Origin: an uncultured Eubacterium sp.
GTDB lineage: Bacteria > Bacillota > Clostridia > Lachnospirales > Lachnospiraceae
Length of the DNA: 64,000 nt
Direction: 5' to 3'
NCBI GenBank assembly: GCA_947385775.1
Contig: CANDMI010000008.1
Span: forward strand, 1 to 64,000
Below, piece by piece: positions 1-11,037 of the stretch. Below the pieces are notes generated by a model. That model was not told where the DNA came from. It saw only the letters and a program-made list of their open reading frames with translations, and did not search any database. Positions within the stretch are counted from its first letter, which is position 1, and each line of letters begins with the position of its first letter. The translations under genes were made by a program, and so were the position numbers.

Positions 1-176
1 AAAAAAGAATAAGTCTATAGCCTGATCTGACTGGCTATAAACTTATTATACGAGGTGGGATAAGCGTTGCGGGAAAGCCTATATGTAAGTTTTGCGTCCG
101 TCTTGCGCCGCCTGCCAACATATGGTAATATGACTAGAGTATCACACGTAACAGTTTCAATACAATGGAGGAACAT

Positions 177-1988
<1,812 letters not shown>

Positions 1989-1989
1989 G

Positions 1990-2032
1990 GCGTGTTTGAA
2001 TACATCTGTCAGAAAGCGTCTTTCAAACACGC
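1990..2032. repeat. Inverted repeat with arms GCGTGTTTGAA / TTCAAACACGC
   Basis: A perfect 11-bp inverted repeat (1990-2000 and 2022-2032) with a 21-nt loop starts directly after the lepA stop. The right arm recurs at 7040-7050, with the extension TCAAACACGCTCTA, and a related arm (AGAGTGCGTTTGAA) lies at 39082-39095. This suggests a dispersed intergenic element rather than a lepA-specific signal. No T-run follows, so it is not a typical terminator. Confidence 0.5.
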
Positions 2033-2066
2033 TTTAGAGCGGCTTTTCGCGATGCCGTTAACTTCA

Positions 2067-2106
2067 GGAACCTTTTACATTTTGAAATGTAAAAGGTTCC
2101 TTTTTT
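2067..2106 (+). terminator. Rho-independent terminator after lepA
   Basis: A perfect 16-bp stem (2067-2082 with 2085-2100, reading GGAACCTTTTACATTT and its complement) is followed by TTTTTT at 2101-2106. It separates lepA from the BlaI/M56 unit. Confidence 0.88.
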
Positions 2107-2170
2107 CGTGTATTTCCTGTATTCTAATTTTTTTCTTTGCAATTTCAATCAAAAAACGCTAAGATTTTTC

Positions 2171-2199
2171 TTGACAATTCCAATATACGGCCGTATAAT
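2171..2199 (+). promoter_or_regulatory. Sigma-A promoter of the BlaI/M56 operon
   Basis: TTGACA at 2171-2176 and TATAAT at 2194-2199 are both consensus hexamers separated by 17 bp. It lies 35 bp before the BlaI-family start codon. The -10 box and spacer overlap a palindromic operator. Confidence 0.88.
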
Positions 2200-2218
2200 A
2201 AATTATACAAACGTATAA
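2184..2218. promoter_or_regulatory. Two dyad operators, probably for the BlaI-family repressor
   Basis: The perfect 14-bp palindrome TATACGGCCGTATA (2184-2197) sits across the spacer and -10 box. A second dyad, TTATAC-AAAC-GTATAA (2203-2218), lies between the -10 box and the ribosome site. Both share the half-site TATAC/GTATA. Position and symmetry fit autorepression by the dimeric winged-helix repressor encoded just downstream; assignment of the binder is inference. Confidence 0.65.
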
Positions 2219-2233
2219 AGGAGGCGTTCATAC

Positions 2234-2617
2234 ATGGGAAATACACAAAAAAAATTAGGAGAGGCGGAACTGGAGATCATGCAGGTGGTCTGGGACAGTG
2301 GAAATCCTGTAACTTCAAACTATATTTTAAACGAATTACAGGAGCGCAGGAACTGGAAGCTATCCACGTTGATGACATCCTTAGCAAGGCTGGCTGATAA
2401 AGGATTTATCTGTTGCGACCGTTCGACAGGGAGAAATCTGTACACTTCGATCATTTCAGAAAATGAATACAAGACAGGAGCGAGCAAGCATTTTCTCGAA
2501 AAGCTTTATAATAATTCGATACAGAATATGATAGCTGCGCTATATAGCAATAAAGAGATCAAAAGCTCTGATATCCAGGAACTTAGAAATTTTTTGGATA
2601 AGCTGGAGGATGAATGA
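2234..2617 (+). CDS. BlaI/MecI-family transcriptional repressor
   Basis: A 127-residue winged-helix repressor of the BlaI/MecI/CopY family. The N-terminal half has the typical family look (GEAELEIMQVVWDSGNPVTS, then STLMTSLARLADKGFICC), where the recognition helix and wing lie. The C-terminal helix (residues 80-127) would dimerise and in this family carries the cleavage region. AAAGGAGG at 2217-2224 precedes ATG 2234. The next gene is an M56 metalloprotease sensor, the usual partner, and their coding regions touch. It probably represses its own operon through the dyads at 2184-2218. No beta-lactamase or PBP gene is adjacent, so the inducing signal need not be a beta-lactam. Confidence 0.9.
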   Translation: MGNTQKKLGEAELEIMQVVWDSGNPVTSNYILNELQERRNWKLSTLMTSLARLADKGFICCDRSTGRNLYTSIISENEYKTGASKHFLEKLYNNSIQNMIAALYSNKEIKSSDIQELRNFLDKLEDE

Positions 2618-4149
2618 TGGGAAATCTATTTTTATCCATTTTGGGAATTTCAGCATCGATTGGATTGATCGTTATGATTTTGATCATTCTAACGCCATTT
2701 TTATATAAAAGATATGCCGCAAAATGGAAATATCTGATCTGGATTTTTCTTGCGTTTCGGCTGCTTGTTCCTATTAGCGGGGAAAATGGGCAGGATGTTA
2801 GAGATCGGATGTCACAGCTAAAAGTCGAAACGAGTTCGGAATCGAAAGAAAACGGCGCAGACGATCTAACTGACACATTAGCTTTGCAGCGGCGGATCGT
2901 TGTTGAGATACCGGAGCAGATGACCGCTCCGCTCCAGGCTTCGTCGGAAGAAAAGACAGCAGGGATAACTATGCTTGATATCGTGGCGATTGTCTGGATG
3001 GTCGGCAGTCTGATTTATATATCGGCGCATCTGATCAGTTATTCCCATTATAAACGGCAGGTGCGAAAAAAGGGGCGGATCATAAACGAAACATGTATTT
3101 TATGCCCATTATTTCAGCTTAAACGCGAATTGCATATTCGGCGTAACGTATGTGTAATAGAATATGACGAAGCGGAAAGCCCTATGATCCTAGGCTTTAT
3201 AAACCCGGTTTTAGTTTTGCCAAAAGAGCAGTATGACCCGAAGGATTTGTTTTTTATTTTAAAACATGAACTGGTTCATTTAAAACGGGGCGATATGTAT
3301 GTGAAATTGCTTTTTGTAACAGCCAACGCTGTCCACTGGTTCAATCCGATGATCTGGATCATGCAAAAGGAAGCGGTGATTGATATGGAGCTGTCCTGTG
3401 ATGAAAGAGTTACACAAGGCGCAAGTTATGCGTTGCGGAAAGCATATACAGAAACACTGTTGTGCATGCTTCATAAGCAATGTGTAAGAAAAACGGTATT
3501 ATCAACGAAATTTTATGGAGGAACAAAGATTATGAAAAAACGTTTTCAAAATATATTGACAAGAAACAGAAAGAAAAATGGAATGTCTATATTGCTATGC
3601 GCCGTTGCGTTATCCATTACTTTGGGAATGCTGGTAGGCTGTTCTGTTACAAAAGAAAATACAGAAACACAAAAGGCGCCAATGCCTGCTGAAAAATCCT
3701 CCGCTGATAATCATCCATTGGAAAATACAAAAACGCATACCTTATTGAAAGAAGGAGAATCCGCATTATCCGATAGAGCAGAGCAGGAAAAGAGGGATCA
3801 TACACAAGGGACAGGCGAATATTTGGGAGCCAAAGATCGCAGAAAGATCAAAACGGTTTTAAAGGCGTTTGCGGAATCCTATTTTGATGGGGACGCGGAC
3901 GCTGTCCAAAAATTTTTGTCAAGCACATATGAAGGGGAGGTTGATCTTTATGAAAGCACAGGAAAGATAAGCGATTTAACAGTGAAGGGATTGTCAGATG
4001 ACGATGAGAAAAAGCTGGAAAATGGAGAATGCAATGCTTCCATAGAATTTAGGGACAGCAATTATGAAGATATGTTTTTGTATCTGACATTTGTACTTGT
4101 CAAAGAGCAGGGGGAATGGAAAATACAATTTTATGGTTTGGAAGCATAA
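2617..4149 (+). CDS. BlaR1/MecR1-like M56 membrane metalloprotease with an NTF2-like C-terminal domain
   Basis: Membrane-bound signal-transducing peptidase of family M56 that would inactivate the adjacent BlaI repressor. Membrane helices lie near residues 5-25, 35-53, 115-135 and 322-343. The zinc site HELVH is at residues 217-221, with a downstream ELSCDE segment that supplies the third ligand in the family. After the last helix (LGMLVGCS) there is a polar linker, then a domain of about 100 residues (AFAESYFDGDADAVQKFLSS onward) resembling NTF2/DUF4829-type folds, not the penicillin-binding sensor of BlaR1. ATG 2617, 6 nt after GGAGGA (2605-2610), is preferred to ATG 2614; the start overlaps the repressor stop. 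The ligand is unknown. Confidence 0.82.
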   Translation: MGNLFLSILGISASIGLIVMILIILTPFLYKRYAAKWKYLIWIFLAFRLLVPISGENGQDVRDRMSQLKVETSSESKENGADDLTDTLALQRRIVVEIPEQMTAPLQASSEEKTAGITMLDIVAIVWMVGSLIYISAHLISYSHYKRQVRKKGRIINETCILCPLFQLKRELHIRRNVCVIEYDEAESPMILGFINPVLVLPKEQYDPKDLFFILKHELVHLKRGDMYVKLLFVTANAVHWFNPMIWIMQKEAVIDMELSCDERVTQGASYALRKAYTETLLCMLHKQCVRKTVLSTKFYGGTKIMKKRFQNILTRNRKKNGMSILLCAVALSITLGMLVGCSVTKENTETQKAPMPAEKSSADNHPLENTKTHTLLKEGESALSDRAEQEKRDHTQGTGEYLGAKDRRKIKTVLKAFAESYFDGDADAVQKFLSSTYEGEVDLYESTGKISDLTVKGLSDDDEKKLENGECNASIEFRDSNYEDMFLYLTFVLVKEQGEWKIQFYGLEA

Positions 4150-4277
4150 ATGAAGCTATACTTAGCTTAAATTGGCGAATGAGGACCGGAAAATATTTTT
4201 GCAGTTGCCTGAATGCTTACGTTTCTATAAAATACTAACGCTTGAATTATAGCGGCAGTCGTGGTATCCTTTTTCTT

Positions 4278-5462
4278 ATGAAAGAACTGGAATTATACAT
4301 ACATATCCCATTTTGCGTAAAAAAATGCGATTACTGCGACTTTTTATCCGCTCCGGCGGATGCCGAGACGATGGAGGCGTATGTGCGAAAACTGTGTTTG
4401 GAAATTGCGGCAGCCGCTTCCTATTATAAAGAGCGTCAGGTGACGACGATATTTATAGGGGGCGGCACGCCGTCGGTGTTGCATCCTGAGCAGATTGCGC
4501 GGATCATGGAGGCCGTTTCTCAAAATTTTTTAATTCAAAAAAAAGCGGAAATTACGATGGAATGCAATCCAGGCACAATCACAAAGGACAAGCTGCGCGC
4601 TTTGAAGCGAATGGGGATAAACCGTCTAAGTATCGGGCTGCAATCCGCGGATGATGCGCAGTTAAAGCTGCTTGGGCGGATTCATACATACCGGGAGTTT
4701 GTTTCAAATTATGAAAGCGCAAGGGAGGCGGGGTTTGAAAATATCAACATTGATGTCATATCCGGCCTGCCCGGGCAGAAACTAAGCTCGTATGAGCATA
4801 CGCTAAAGGAGGTTTTAGAGCGTAAGCCCGAGCATATTTCCGCATACGGGCTGATCATCGAGGAAGGGACGCTTTTTTATGAACGCTATAAACAGGCGGA
4901 GCGTCTGCGGGATGCGGGAAAGGCGCAGCGGCTGCTTCCTGATGAGGAGGAAGAGCGCGGGATGTATGCGCTGACAAAGGAAATGCTGCAAGACAAAGGT
5001 TATGAGCGATATGAAATTTCCAATTATGCGTTAGACGGGTTTTGCTGCCGCCACAACTGCGGGTATTGGACGAGGAAGGACTATCTTGGGCTGGGGCTTG
5101 GGGCCGCGTCGCTTATTGACAACGAAAGGTTTTGCGGGACCTCGGATTTAAAGAGCTATCTGACAATGCAGCCCGCGCAAAGCTGGCGGCCCGGCGCGGC
5201 CGACCGCTGGCATAAGAACAGGCAAAAGCTTAGCAGGAAGGATCAAATAGAAGAATTTATGTTTTTGGGCATGCGCATGATGCGCGGCATAGAAGCGGAA
5301 ACATTTCGAAAGCAATTTTCCTGCGAGATAGAGGAGGTGTACGGAAGCATATTTGAAAAGCAGAAAAAACAGAGGCTTGTGCAAAAGACGCGGCGAGGAT
5401 ATTGCCTTACGGAGCGAGGGATTGATGTAAGCAATTACGTGTTGGCGGAGTATCTGCTTTAA
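4278..5462 (+). CDS. hemW: Radical SAM haem chaperone/coproporphyrinogen oxidase-like protein HemW
   Basis: About 394 residues. The protein opens MKELELYIHIPFCVKKCDYC, carrying the CxxxCxxC motif that binds a [4Fe-4S] cluster and SAM. GGGTPS and an NxxNIDVISGLPGQ segment follow, as in HemW/HemN. It lacks the extra cysteine-rich start of true HemN and is best called HemW, a haem-binding chaperone. The longer reading from TTG 4242 adds residues outside the family pattern; ATG 4278 is favoured although no good Shine-Dalgarno is visible. hemW between lepA and hrcA is a conserved Firmicutes arrangement, here separated from both neighbours by inserted genes. Confidence 0.9.
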   Translation: MKELELYIHIPFCVKKCDYCDFLSAPADAETMEAYVRKLCLEIAAAASYYKERQVTTIFIGGGTPSVLHPEQIARIMEAVSQNFLIQKKAEITMECNPGTITKDKLRALKRMGINRLSIGLQSADDAQLKLLGRIHTYREFVSNYESAREAGFENINIDVISGLPGQKLSSYEHTLKEVLERKPEHISAYGLIIEEGTLFYERYKQAERLRDAGKAQRLLPDEEEERGMYALTKEMLQDKGYERYEISNYALDGFCCRHNCGYWTRKDYLGLGLGAASLIDNERFCGTSDLKSYLTMQPAQSWRPGAADRWHKNRQKLSRKDQIEEFMFLGMRMMRGIEAETFRKQFSCEIEEVYGSIFEKQKKQRLVQKTRRGYCLTERGIDVSNYVLAEYLL

Positions 5463-5569
5463 AATGGCGCAAGACAGCGGACGATATACCTGGAAAAATG
5501 AAAGGGCGGCAGGAAGAAAGCAGCAAGTAAAAGAGCAGAATAAAGCAGGAAGAAAGGACAGGAGGAAAA

Positions 5570-6148
5570 ATGAATCCAAACAAAAAAATGAATCAAAACG
5601 AAAGGCGGACAGAAAGCGCAAAGTCAAAGATAATGCCGGTATGGAAAAGGGCGGTCGCTGTGGCGCTTGCGGTTTTGATGTCTGTCGCAAGCCTTGCCGG
5701 GGGCGCAGGGATCAGCTTTACGGATGCGGCCGTTCCAAAAATCACCGCAGGGCAGGCGGATAAAATGGCGCTTGCTTTAACGGATAAAATATGGGTCTGG
5801 GACTGGGTCGCGTTTTTTGTCCCATATATGACGGAGGATGGCGTAAAACAGCTTGTGCCGGCTTCCAAAAAGTCGGAATGGGCAGGCAGCGTGGATTATA
5901 CTACAGGCAAAAAGATCAAGTTTACGAAAAAGCAGGTCAATGCGGCCAGGAAAGAAAAGCCAAAAAAGAAGCTTACGCAAAAGGATATCGACAGCCATGC
6001 GTACATGATCATGGAGTCTAACGGAGACTGGGACTGCGTTTCATTTATGTTTCCTTATATGAGCAATAAAGGGATACGAAAGGTTGTGCGGTGTTATAAT
6101 AAAAAGCATGGCGGAAATGAAAAAAAGGCGGCGGACTATTACCATTAA
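5570..6148 (+). CDS. Exported protein of unknown function with a duplicated WD-V-F-PYM motif
   Basis: 192 residues; no family recognised. The lysine-rich start and hydrophobic stretch at residues 27-48 (VAVALAVLMSVASLAGG) look like a signal peptide or N-terminal anchor. Two copies of a motif W-D-x-V-x-F-x-x-P-Y-M-x3-G-[VI]-[KR]-x-[LV]-V occur around residues 76-98 and 153-174, flanking a very lysine-rich spacer (KKPKKKLTQKDID). The ribosome site GGAGGA (5561-5566) fixes the start. It lies 107 bp after hemW and is followed by a hairpin terminator. The high basic charge suggests binding to anionic wall polymers or membrane, but that is inference. Confidence 0.75.
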   Translation: MNPNKKMNQNERRTESAKSKIMPVWKRAVAVALAVLMSVASLAGGAGISFTDAAVPKITAGQADKMALALTDKIWVWDWVAFFVPYMTEDGVKQLVPASKKSEWAGSVDYTTGKKIKFTKKQVNAARKEKPKKKLTQKDIDSHAYMIMESNGDWDCVSFMFPYMSNKGIRKVVRCYNKKHGGNEKKAADYYH

Positions 6149-6171
6149 AAATAAAGATCAGACAACAAAAG

Positions 6172-6234
6172 GCATCCAAAAGCAGATTGCGGACGCAGGG
6201 ATACGCGCCGTAAGATTTACTTTTGGATGCTTTT
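6172..6234 (+). terminator. Stem-loop terminator after the exported protein gene
   Basis: Arms GCATCCAAAAG (6172-6182) and CTTTTGGATGC (6220-6230) pair perfectly. They extend through AAAAG/CTTTT with one bulged G and end in TTTT. The loop is long (37 nt) and contains a smaller GC-rich inverted segment. Confidence 0.65.
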
Positions 6235-6285
6235 GCAGTCAGAATTGTCCGACTGTCTATCCATAATAAATAGGAGGGGTTATAT

Positions 6286-6693
6286 ATGCCGCAGTCTATA
6301 CAAAGCTTAATGGAGCAATATATCACAGAGGTTCAGAAGATATACGGCTTAGATTTGCAGGAGATTATTTTATTTGGTTCGTATGCAAGGGGGGATTATC
6401 ATAAGGATTCAGATGTAGACATTATGATACTGTTAGGAATTTCAGATTTGGAATCAAAGGCATATAGCCAGCAGCTTTCTTATATGACATATGATTTTAA
6501 TTTAGACAATGATATTGATATCAAGCCGATCGCCAAGAGCCAGGCGCATTTTAACAAATGGAGCGAGAACTATCCGTTTTATCATAATATTCGCAAAGAA
6601 GGGATTGTTTTATATGGGAAATCAGAAGGAAAACACAGGATCCAGAAAGGATTTATGCATGTACCGAATACAGACGGCAAAGGAAAACCTTAA
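6286..6693 (+). CDS. MNT-type nucleotidyltransferase (antitoxin of an MNT/HEPN pair)
   Basis: 135 residues with the minimal nucleotidyltransferase signature GSYARGDYHKDSDVD (residues 31-45), in which GS and the DxD pair bind the nucleotide and metal. In MNT/HEPN modules this enzyme nucleotidylates and neutralises the HEPN ribonuclease. The HEPN gene follows immediately and overlaps it by about 35 nt, supporting co-translation. GGAGGGG at 6272-6278 precedes ATG 6286. The pair sits between hemW and hrcA, which are usually adjacent, so it is probably an insertion. An antibiotic nucleotidyltransferase role is possible but less likely given the partner. Confidence 0.85.
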   Translation: MPQSIQSLMEQYITEVQKIYGLDLQEIILFGSYARGDYHKDSDVDIMILLGISDLESKAYSQQLSYMTYDFNLDNDIDIKPIAKSQAHFNKWSENYPFYHNIRKEGIVLYGKSEGKHRIQKGFMHVPNTDGKGKP

Positions 6694-7036
6694 TGCGTCT
6701 AAAATATTATTTGCGGCTGGGGAATACAAAAGCGCCAATAACCGCGCTTATTATGCCATTTTCCATGCCATTAATTCGGTCCATGCATTAAGTGGGAAAT
6801 CTTTTAAGCGCCATAAGGATGCGATTGGAAATTTTAATAAAGATTATATAAAAAATGAAATATTTCCAAGAGAGATCGGACGCAAGATTGGGCAGGTGGA
6901 AGAAATAAGGCACGCAAGCGATTATGATGATTTTTATATTGCAAGCCGTGAAGAAACACAACGCCAGATTATGACAGCGAATGAATTTATCCAGATGGCG
7001 GAAAAATATTGCATGGATAAGCTAGAGCATGCTTGA
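6659..7036 (+). CDS. HEPN domain protein (probable toxin partner)
   Basis: About 125 residues, all-helical, with the family signature NNRAYYAIFHA. The R-x6-H spacing in RAYYAIFH fits the HEPN ribonuclease active-site pattern RX4-6H. ATG 6659 is chosen because AGAAAGGA (6645-6652) stands 6-7 nt upstream and the domain starts there; ATG 6614 is an alternative. It overlaps the end of the nucleotidyltransferase gene. Its last codons run into an imperfect copy of the TTCAAACACGC inverted repeat, so the C-terminus may have been altered by that element. Function as RNase toxin is inferred from the family and pairing. Confidence 0.8.
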   Translation: MYRIQTAKENLNASKILFAAGEYKSANNRAYYAIFHAINSVHALSGKSFKRHKDAIGNFNKDYIKNEIFPREIGRKIGQVEEIRHASDYDDFYIASREETQRQIMTANEFIQMAEKYCMDKLEHA

Positions 7037-7053
7037 ATTTTCAAACACGCTCT
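7023..7053. repeat. Second copy of the TTCAAACACGC inverted repeat
   Basis: AGAGCATGCTTGAA (7025-7038) pairs with TTCAAACACGCTCT (7040-7053) apart from two mismatches, making a compact hairpin across the HEPN stop codon. The right arm is identical to that of the element after lepA. It may also act as a weak terminator before the hrcA promoter. Confidence 0.5.
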
Positions 7054-7102
7054 AAAAAGTCTTATCTTACAAACATTTTTTTGAAATATTTGTGAAAACG
7101 TG

Positions 7103-7131
7103 TTGACAAAGAAAATCGGTAGTGCTATCTT
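7103..7131 (+). promoter_or_regulatory. Sigma-A promoter of the hrcA-grpE-dnaK-dnaJ operon
   Basis: TTGACA (7103-7108), 17-bp spacer, TATCTT (7126-7131). A CIRCE operator begins 14 bp downstream, as expected for an HrcA-controlled vegetative promoter. Confidence 0.82.
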
Positions 7132-7144
7132 AGACATATCGATA

Positions 7145-7171
7145 TTAGCGCTCTGATTAAATGAGCGCTAA
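7145..7171. promoter_or_regulatory. CIRCE operator (HrcA binding site)
   Basis: TTAGCGCTC (7145-7153), 9-bp spacer, GAGCGCTAA (7163-7171): a perfect 9-9-9 inverted repeat that differs from the classical TTAGCACTC-N9-GAGTGCTAA by one symmetric change. It stands between the promoter and hrcA. Confidence 0.96.
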
Positions 7172-7198
7172 CAAGAAAGGCTGTGAGACGATTATTTT

Positions 7199-8257
7199 AT
7201 GGAAGGACTGGACGAAAGAAAGACAAAGATCTTAAAAGCGATCATTAAAACCTACCTGGAGACGGGAGAGCCGGTCGGTTCGCGCACGATTTCCAAGTAC
7301 ACGGATTTACATTTAAGCTCCGCGACGATCCGCAATGAAATGTCCGATCTGGAAGATTTAGGATATATTGTCCAGCCGCATACTTCAGCAGGCCGCGTCC
7401 CTTCGGATAAGGGCTATCGGTTTTACGTAGATAACCTGATGGCGGAAAAAGACAAAGAAATAAGCGATATGCAAAATTTTGTCATAGAGCATACCGAAAA
7501 GATGGAGCAGGTGCTGCGCAATGTGGCGAAGCTTTTGGCGAACAACACCGAATATGCCGCCATGATCACAGGGCCGCAGTACCATAACAATAAAATCAAG
7601 TTTATCCAGCTATCGAGAGTCGATCCGGGGCAGCTTTTGTGCGTGATCGTATTAGAAGGGAATATCGTAAAAAATAAAATGCTGCAAATGGACGAGGGGC
7701 TTACGGATGAGAAAATACTGGAGCTGAACCTTTTGCTGAATACGAGCTTAAATGGGATGCCGATCGACCAGATCAACCTTGGCATGGTGTCCGCGCTCAA
7801 GGAGCAGGCGGGGGAATGCAGCAAGACGGTAGGGGATGTGCTGGATGTGGCGATACAGATCATCCACGAAGACAGCGACCTGCAAATTTACACCAGCGGC
7901 GCTACCAATATATTTAAGTATCCGGAGCTAAGGGATTCGCAGAAAGCAAGCGAGTTTATATCCGCGTTTGAAGAAAAACAGCATCTTGCCAACATGATCA
8001 CCGATAAATTCAGCGAGGGGCAGGCGGAAACCGGCATCCAGGTCTATATCGGCGACGAAAGCCCGATCAAGACCATGAGGGATTGCAGCGTTGTGACCGC
8101 GGAGTACCAGCTTGGCGAAGGGGTGACCGGCATTATTGGGATCATCGGGCCAAAGCGGATGGATTATGAAAAGGTGCTGGATAATTTAAAAAATATAAAA
8201 AAACAGTTAGATGTAATTTACCATAGGAAAGAGGATGAAAAATCAGCAGACGGTTAA
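7199..8257 (+). CDS. hrcA: Heat-shock repressor HrcA
   Basis: 352 residues. The N-terminal winged helix (residues 1-75, with ETGEPVGSRTISKY and LSSATIRNEMSDLEDLGY) is characteristic, followed by the GAF-like and dimerisation regions. HrcA binds CIRCE and, assisted by GroEL, represses class I heat-shock genes. A stop codon lies in frame just upstream, so ATG 7199 is the first available start, but its ribosome site is poor; the CIRCE dyad and a 28-bp leader intervene. It is the first gene of hrcA-grpE-dnaK-dnaJ and therefore autoregulated. Confidence 0.96.
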   Translation: MEGLDERKTKILKAIIKTYLETGEPVGSRTISKYTDLHLSSATIRNEMSDLEDLGYIVQPHTSAGRVPSDKGYRFYVDNLMAEKDKEISDMQNFVIEHTEKMEQVLRNVAKLLANNTEYAAMITGPQYHNNKIKFIQLSRVDPGQLLCVIVLEGNIVKNKMLQMDEGLTDEKILELNLLLNTSLNGMPIDQINLGMVSALKEQAGECSKTVGDVLDVAIQIIHEDSDLQIYTSGATNIFKYPELRDSQKASEFISAFEEKQHLANMITDKFSEGQAETGIQVYIGDESPIKTMRDCSVVTAEYQLGEGVTGIIGIIGPKRMDYEKVLDNLKNIKKQLDVIYHRKEDEKSADG

Positions 8258-8277
8258 AATAGAAAGGAGCGCTGGAA

Positions 8278-9051
8278 GTGGAAGAGCAAAAAAAAGATTC
8301 CGGACAGGAAATGGAAAATAAAAATGAAAATAAGAATGAAGATCCGGTTTTAAAGGATTCAAAGGATTCAAAAGATTTAAACAATGAGCAGGCCGCTTCA
8401 CAGGCGCAGCCTGATTTAAATGGGGCGGAAGCGTCGAAATGCGCCGACGCGCAGGATTTGCAGGATGCGGGCGAGGGGCAGGCGGATGCAGACATCGCGG
8501 ATGAAAAAGATTCGGATGCCGTAAATGCCGATGCGCCGGAAGATGCAAAAGAAGACGCGGAGAAATCCGGCGGGGCTGAGAAAAAAGGATTTTTCAAAAA
8601 GAATAAGAAAAAAGACAAAAAAGATGAAAAAATAGAAGAGCTGACCGACCAGGTCAAACGGCAGATGGCAGAATTTGACAATTTCCGTAAACGCACCGAA
8701 AAAGAAAAATCCCAGATGTATGAAATCGGCGCAAAGAGCATTATCGAAAAAGTGCTGCCGGTCATCGACAATTTTGAGCGTGGGCTTGCGGCGGTGCCTA
8801 ACGAAAATAAAGAGGACGCGTTTGTGGACGGCATGAATAAAATTTATAAGCAGATGCTTACGATGTTGGAAGAAGCAGATGTAAAGCCGATCGAAGCCGT
8901 TGGAAAGGAATTTGACCCGAACCTGCACAATGCGGTCATGCAGACCGAAAGCGACGAGTACGAATCCGGCGTGATTGCGCAGGAGCTGCAAAAAGGCTAT
9001 ATGTACCGCGACAGCGTGGTAAGACACAGCATGGTAGCGGTAGTTAGTTAA
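8278..9051 (+). CDS. grpE: Nucleotide exchange factor GrpE
   Basis: 257 residues from GTG 8278, 8 nt after AGAAAGGAG. The conserved GrpE part starts near residue 115 (long helix with EFDNFRKRTEKEK) and ends with the beta domain (GYMYRDSVVRHSMVAVV). About 110 residues of acidic, Asp/Glu/Ala-rich sequence and a lysine block (KKGFFKKNKKKDKKDEK) precede it, longer than most GrpE N-termini and probably disordered. It releases ADP from DnaK. Co-transcribed with hrcA and dnaK. Confidence 0.95.
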   Translation: MEEQKKDSGQEMENKNENKNEDPVLKDSKDSKDLNNEQAASQAQPDLNGAEASKCADAQDLQDAGEGQADADIADEKDSDAVNADAPEDAKEDAEKSGGAEKKGFFKKNKKKDKKDEKIEELTDQVKRQMAEFDNFRKRTEKEKSQMYEIGAKSIIEKVLPVIDNFERGLAAVPNENKEDAFVDGMNKIYKQMLTMLEEADVKPIEAVGKEFDPNLHNAVMQTESDEYESGVIAQELQKGYMYRDSVVRHSMVAVVS

Positions 9052-9125
9052 TAAATCGTTACAGGGCAGTAAGGACTGTAACTGTAAATCATCAAAATCA
9101 GTGTATGTAAATATAGGAGGAATGA

Positions 9126-11012
<1,887 letters not shown>

Positions 11013-11037
11013 GGGATAACCAGGCAGAGGAAAAGTT

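Noticed and set aside
5464..5763. A 99-residue frame after hemW
   Set aside because: It overlaps the exported protein in another frame, has low-complexity Lys/Arg sequence and lacks the clear ribosome site that the frame from 5570 has.
8142..8834. A 230-residue open frame on the - strand across hrcA and grpE
   Set aside because: It is antisense to two certain genes and consists of Ser/Phe/Ala-rich shadow sequence with no ribosome site.
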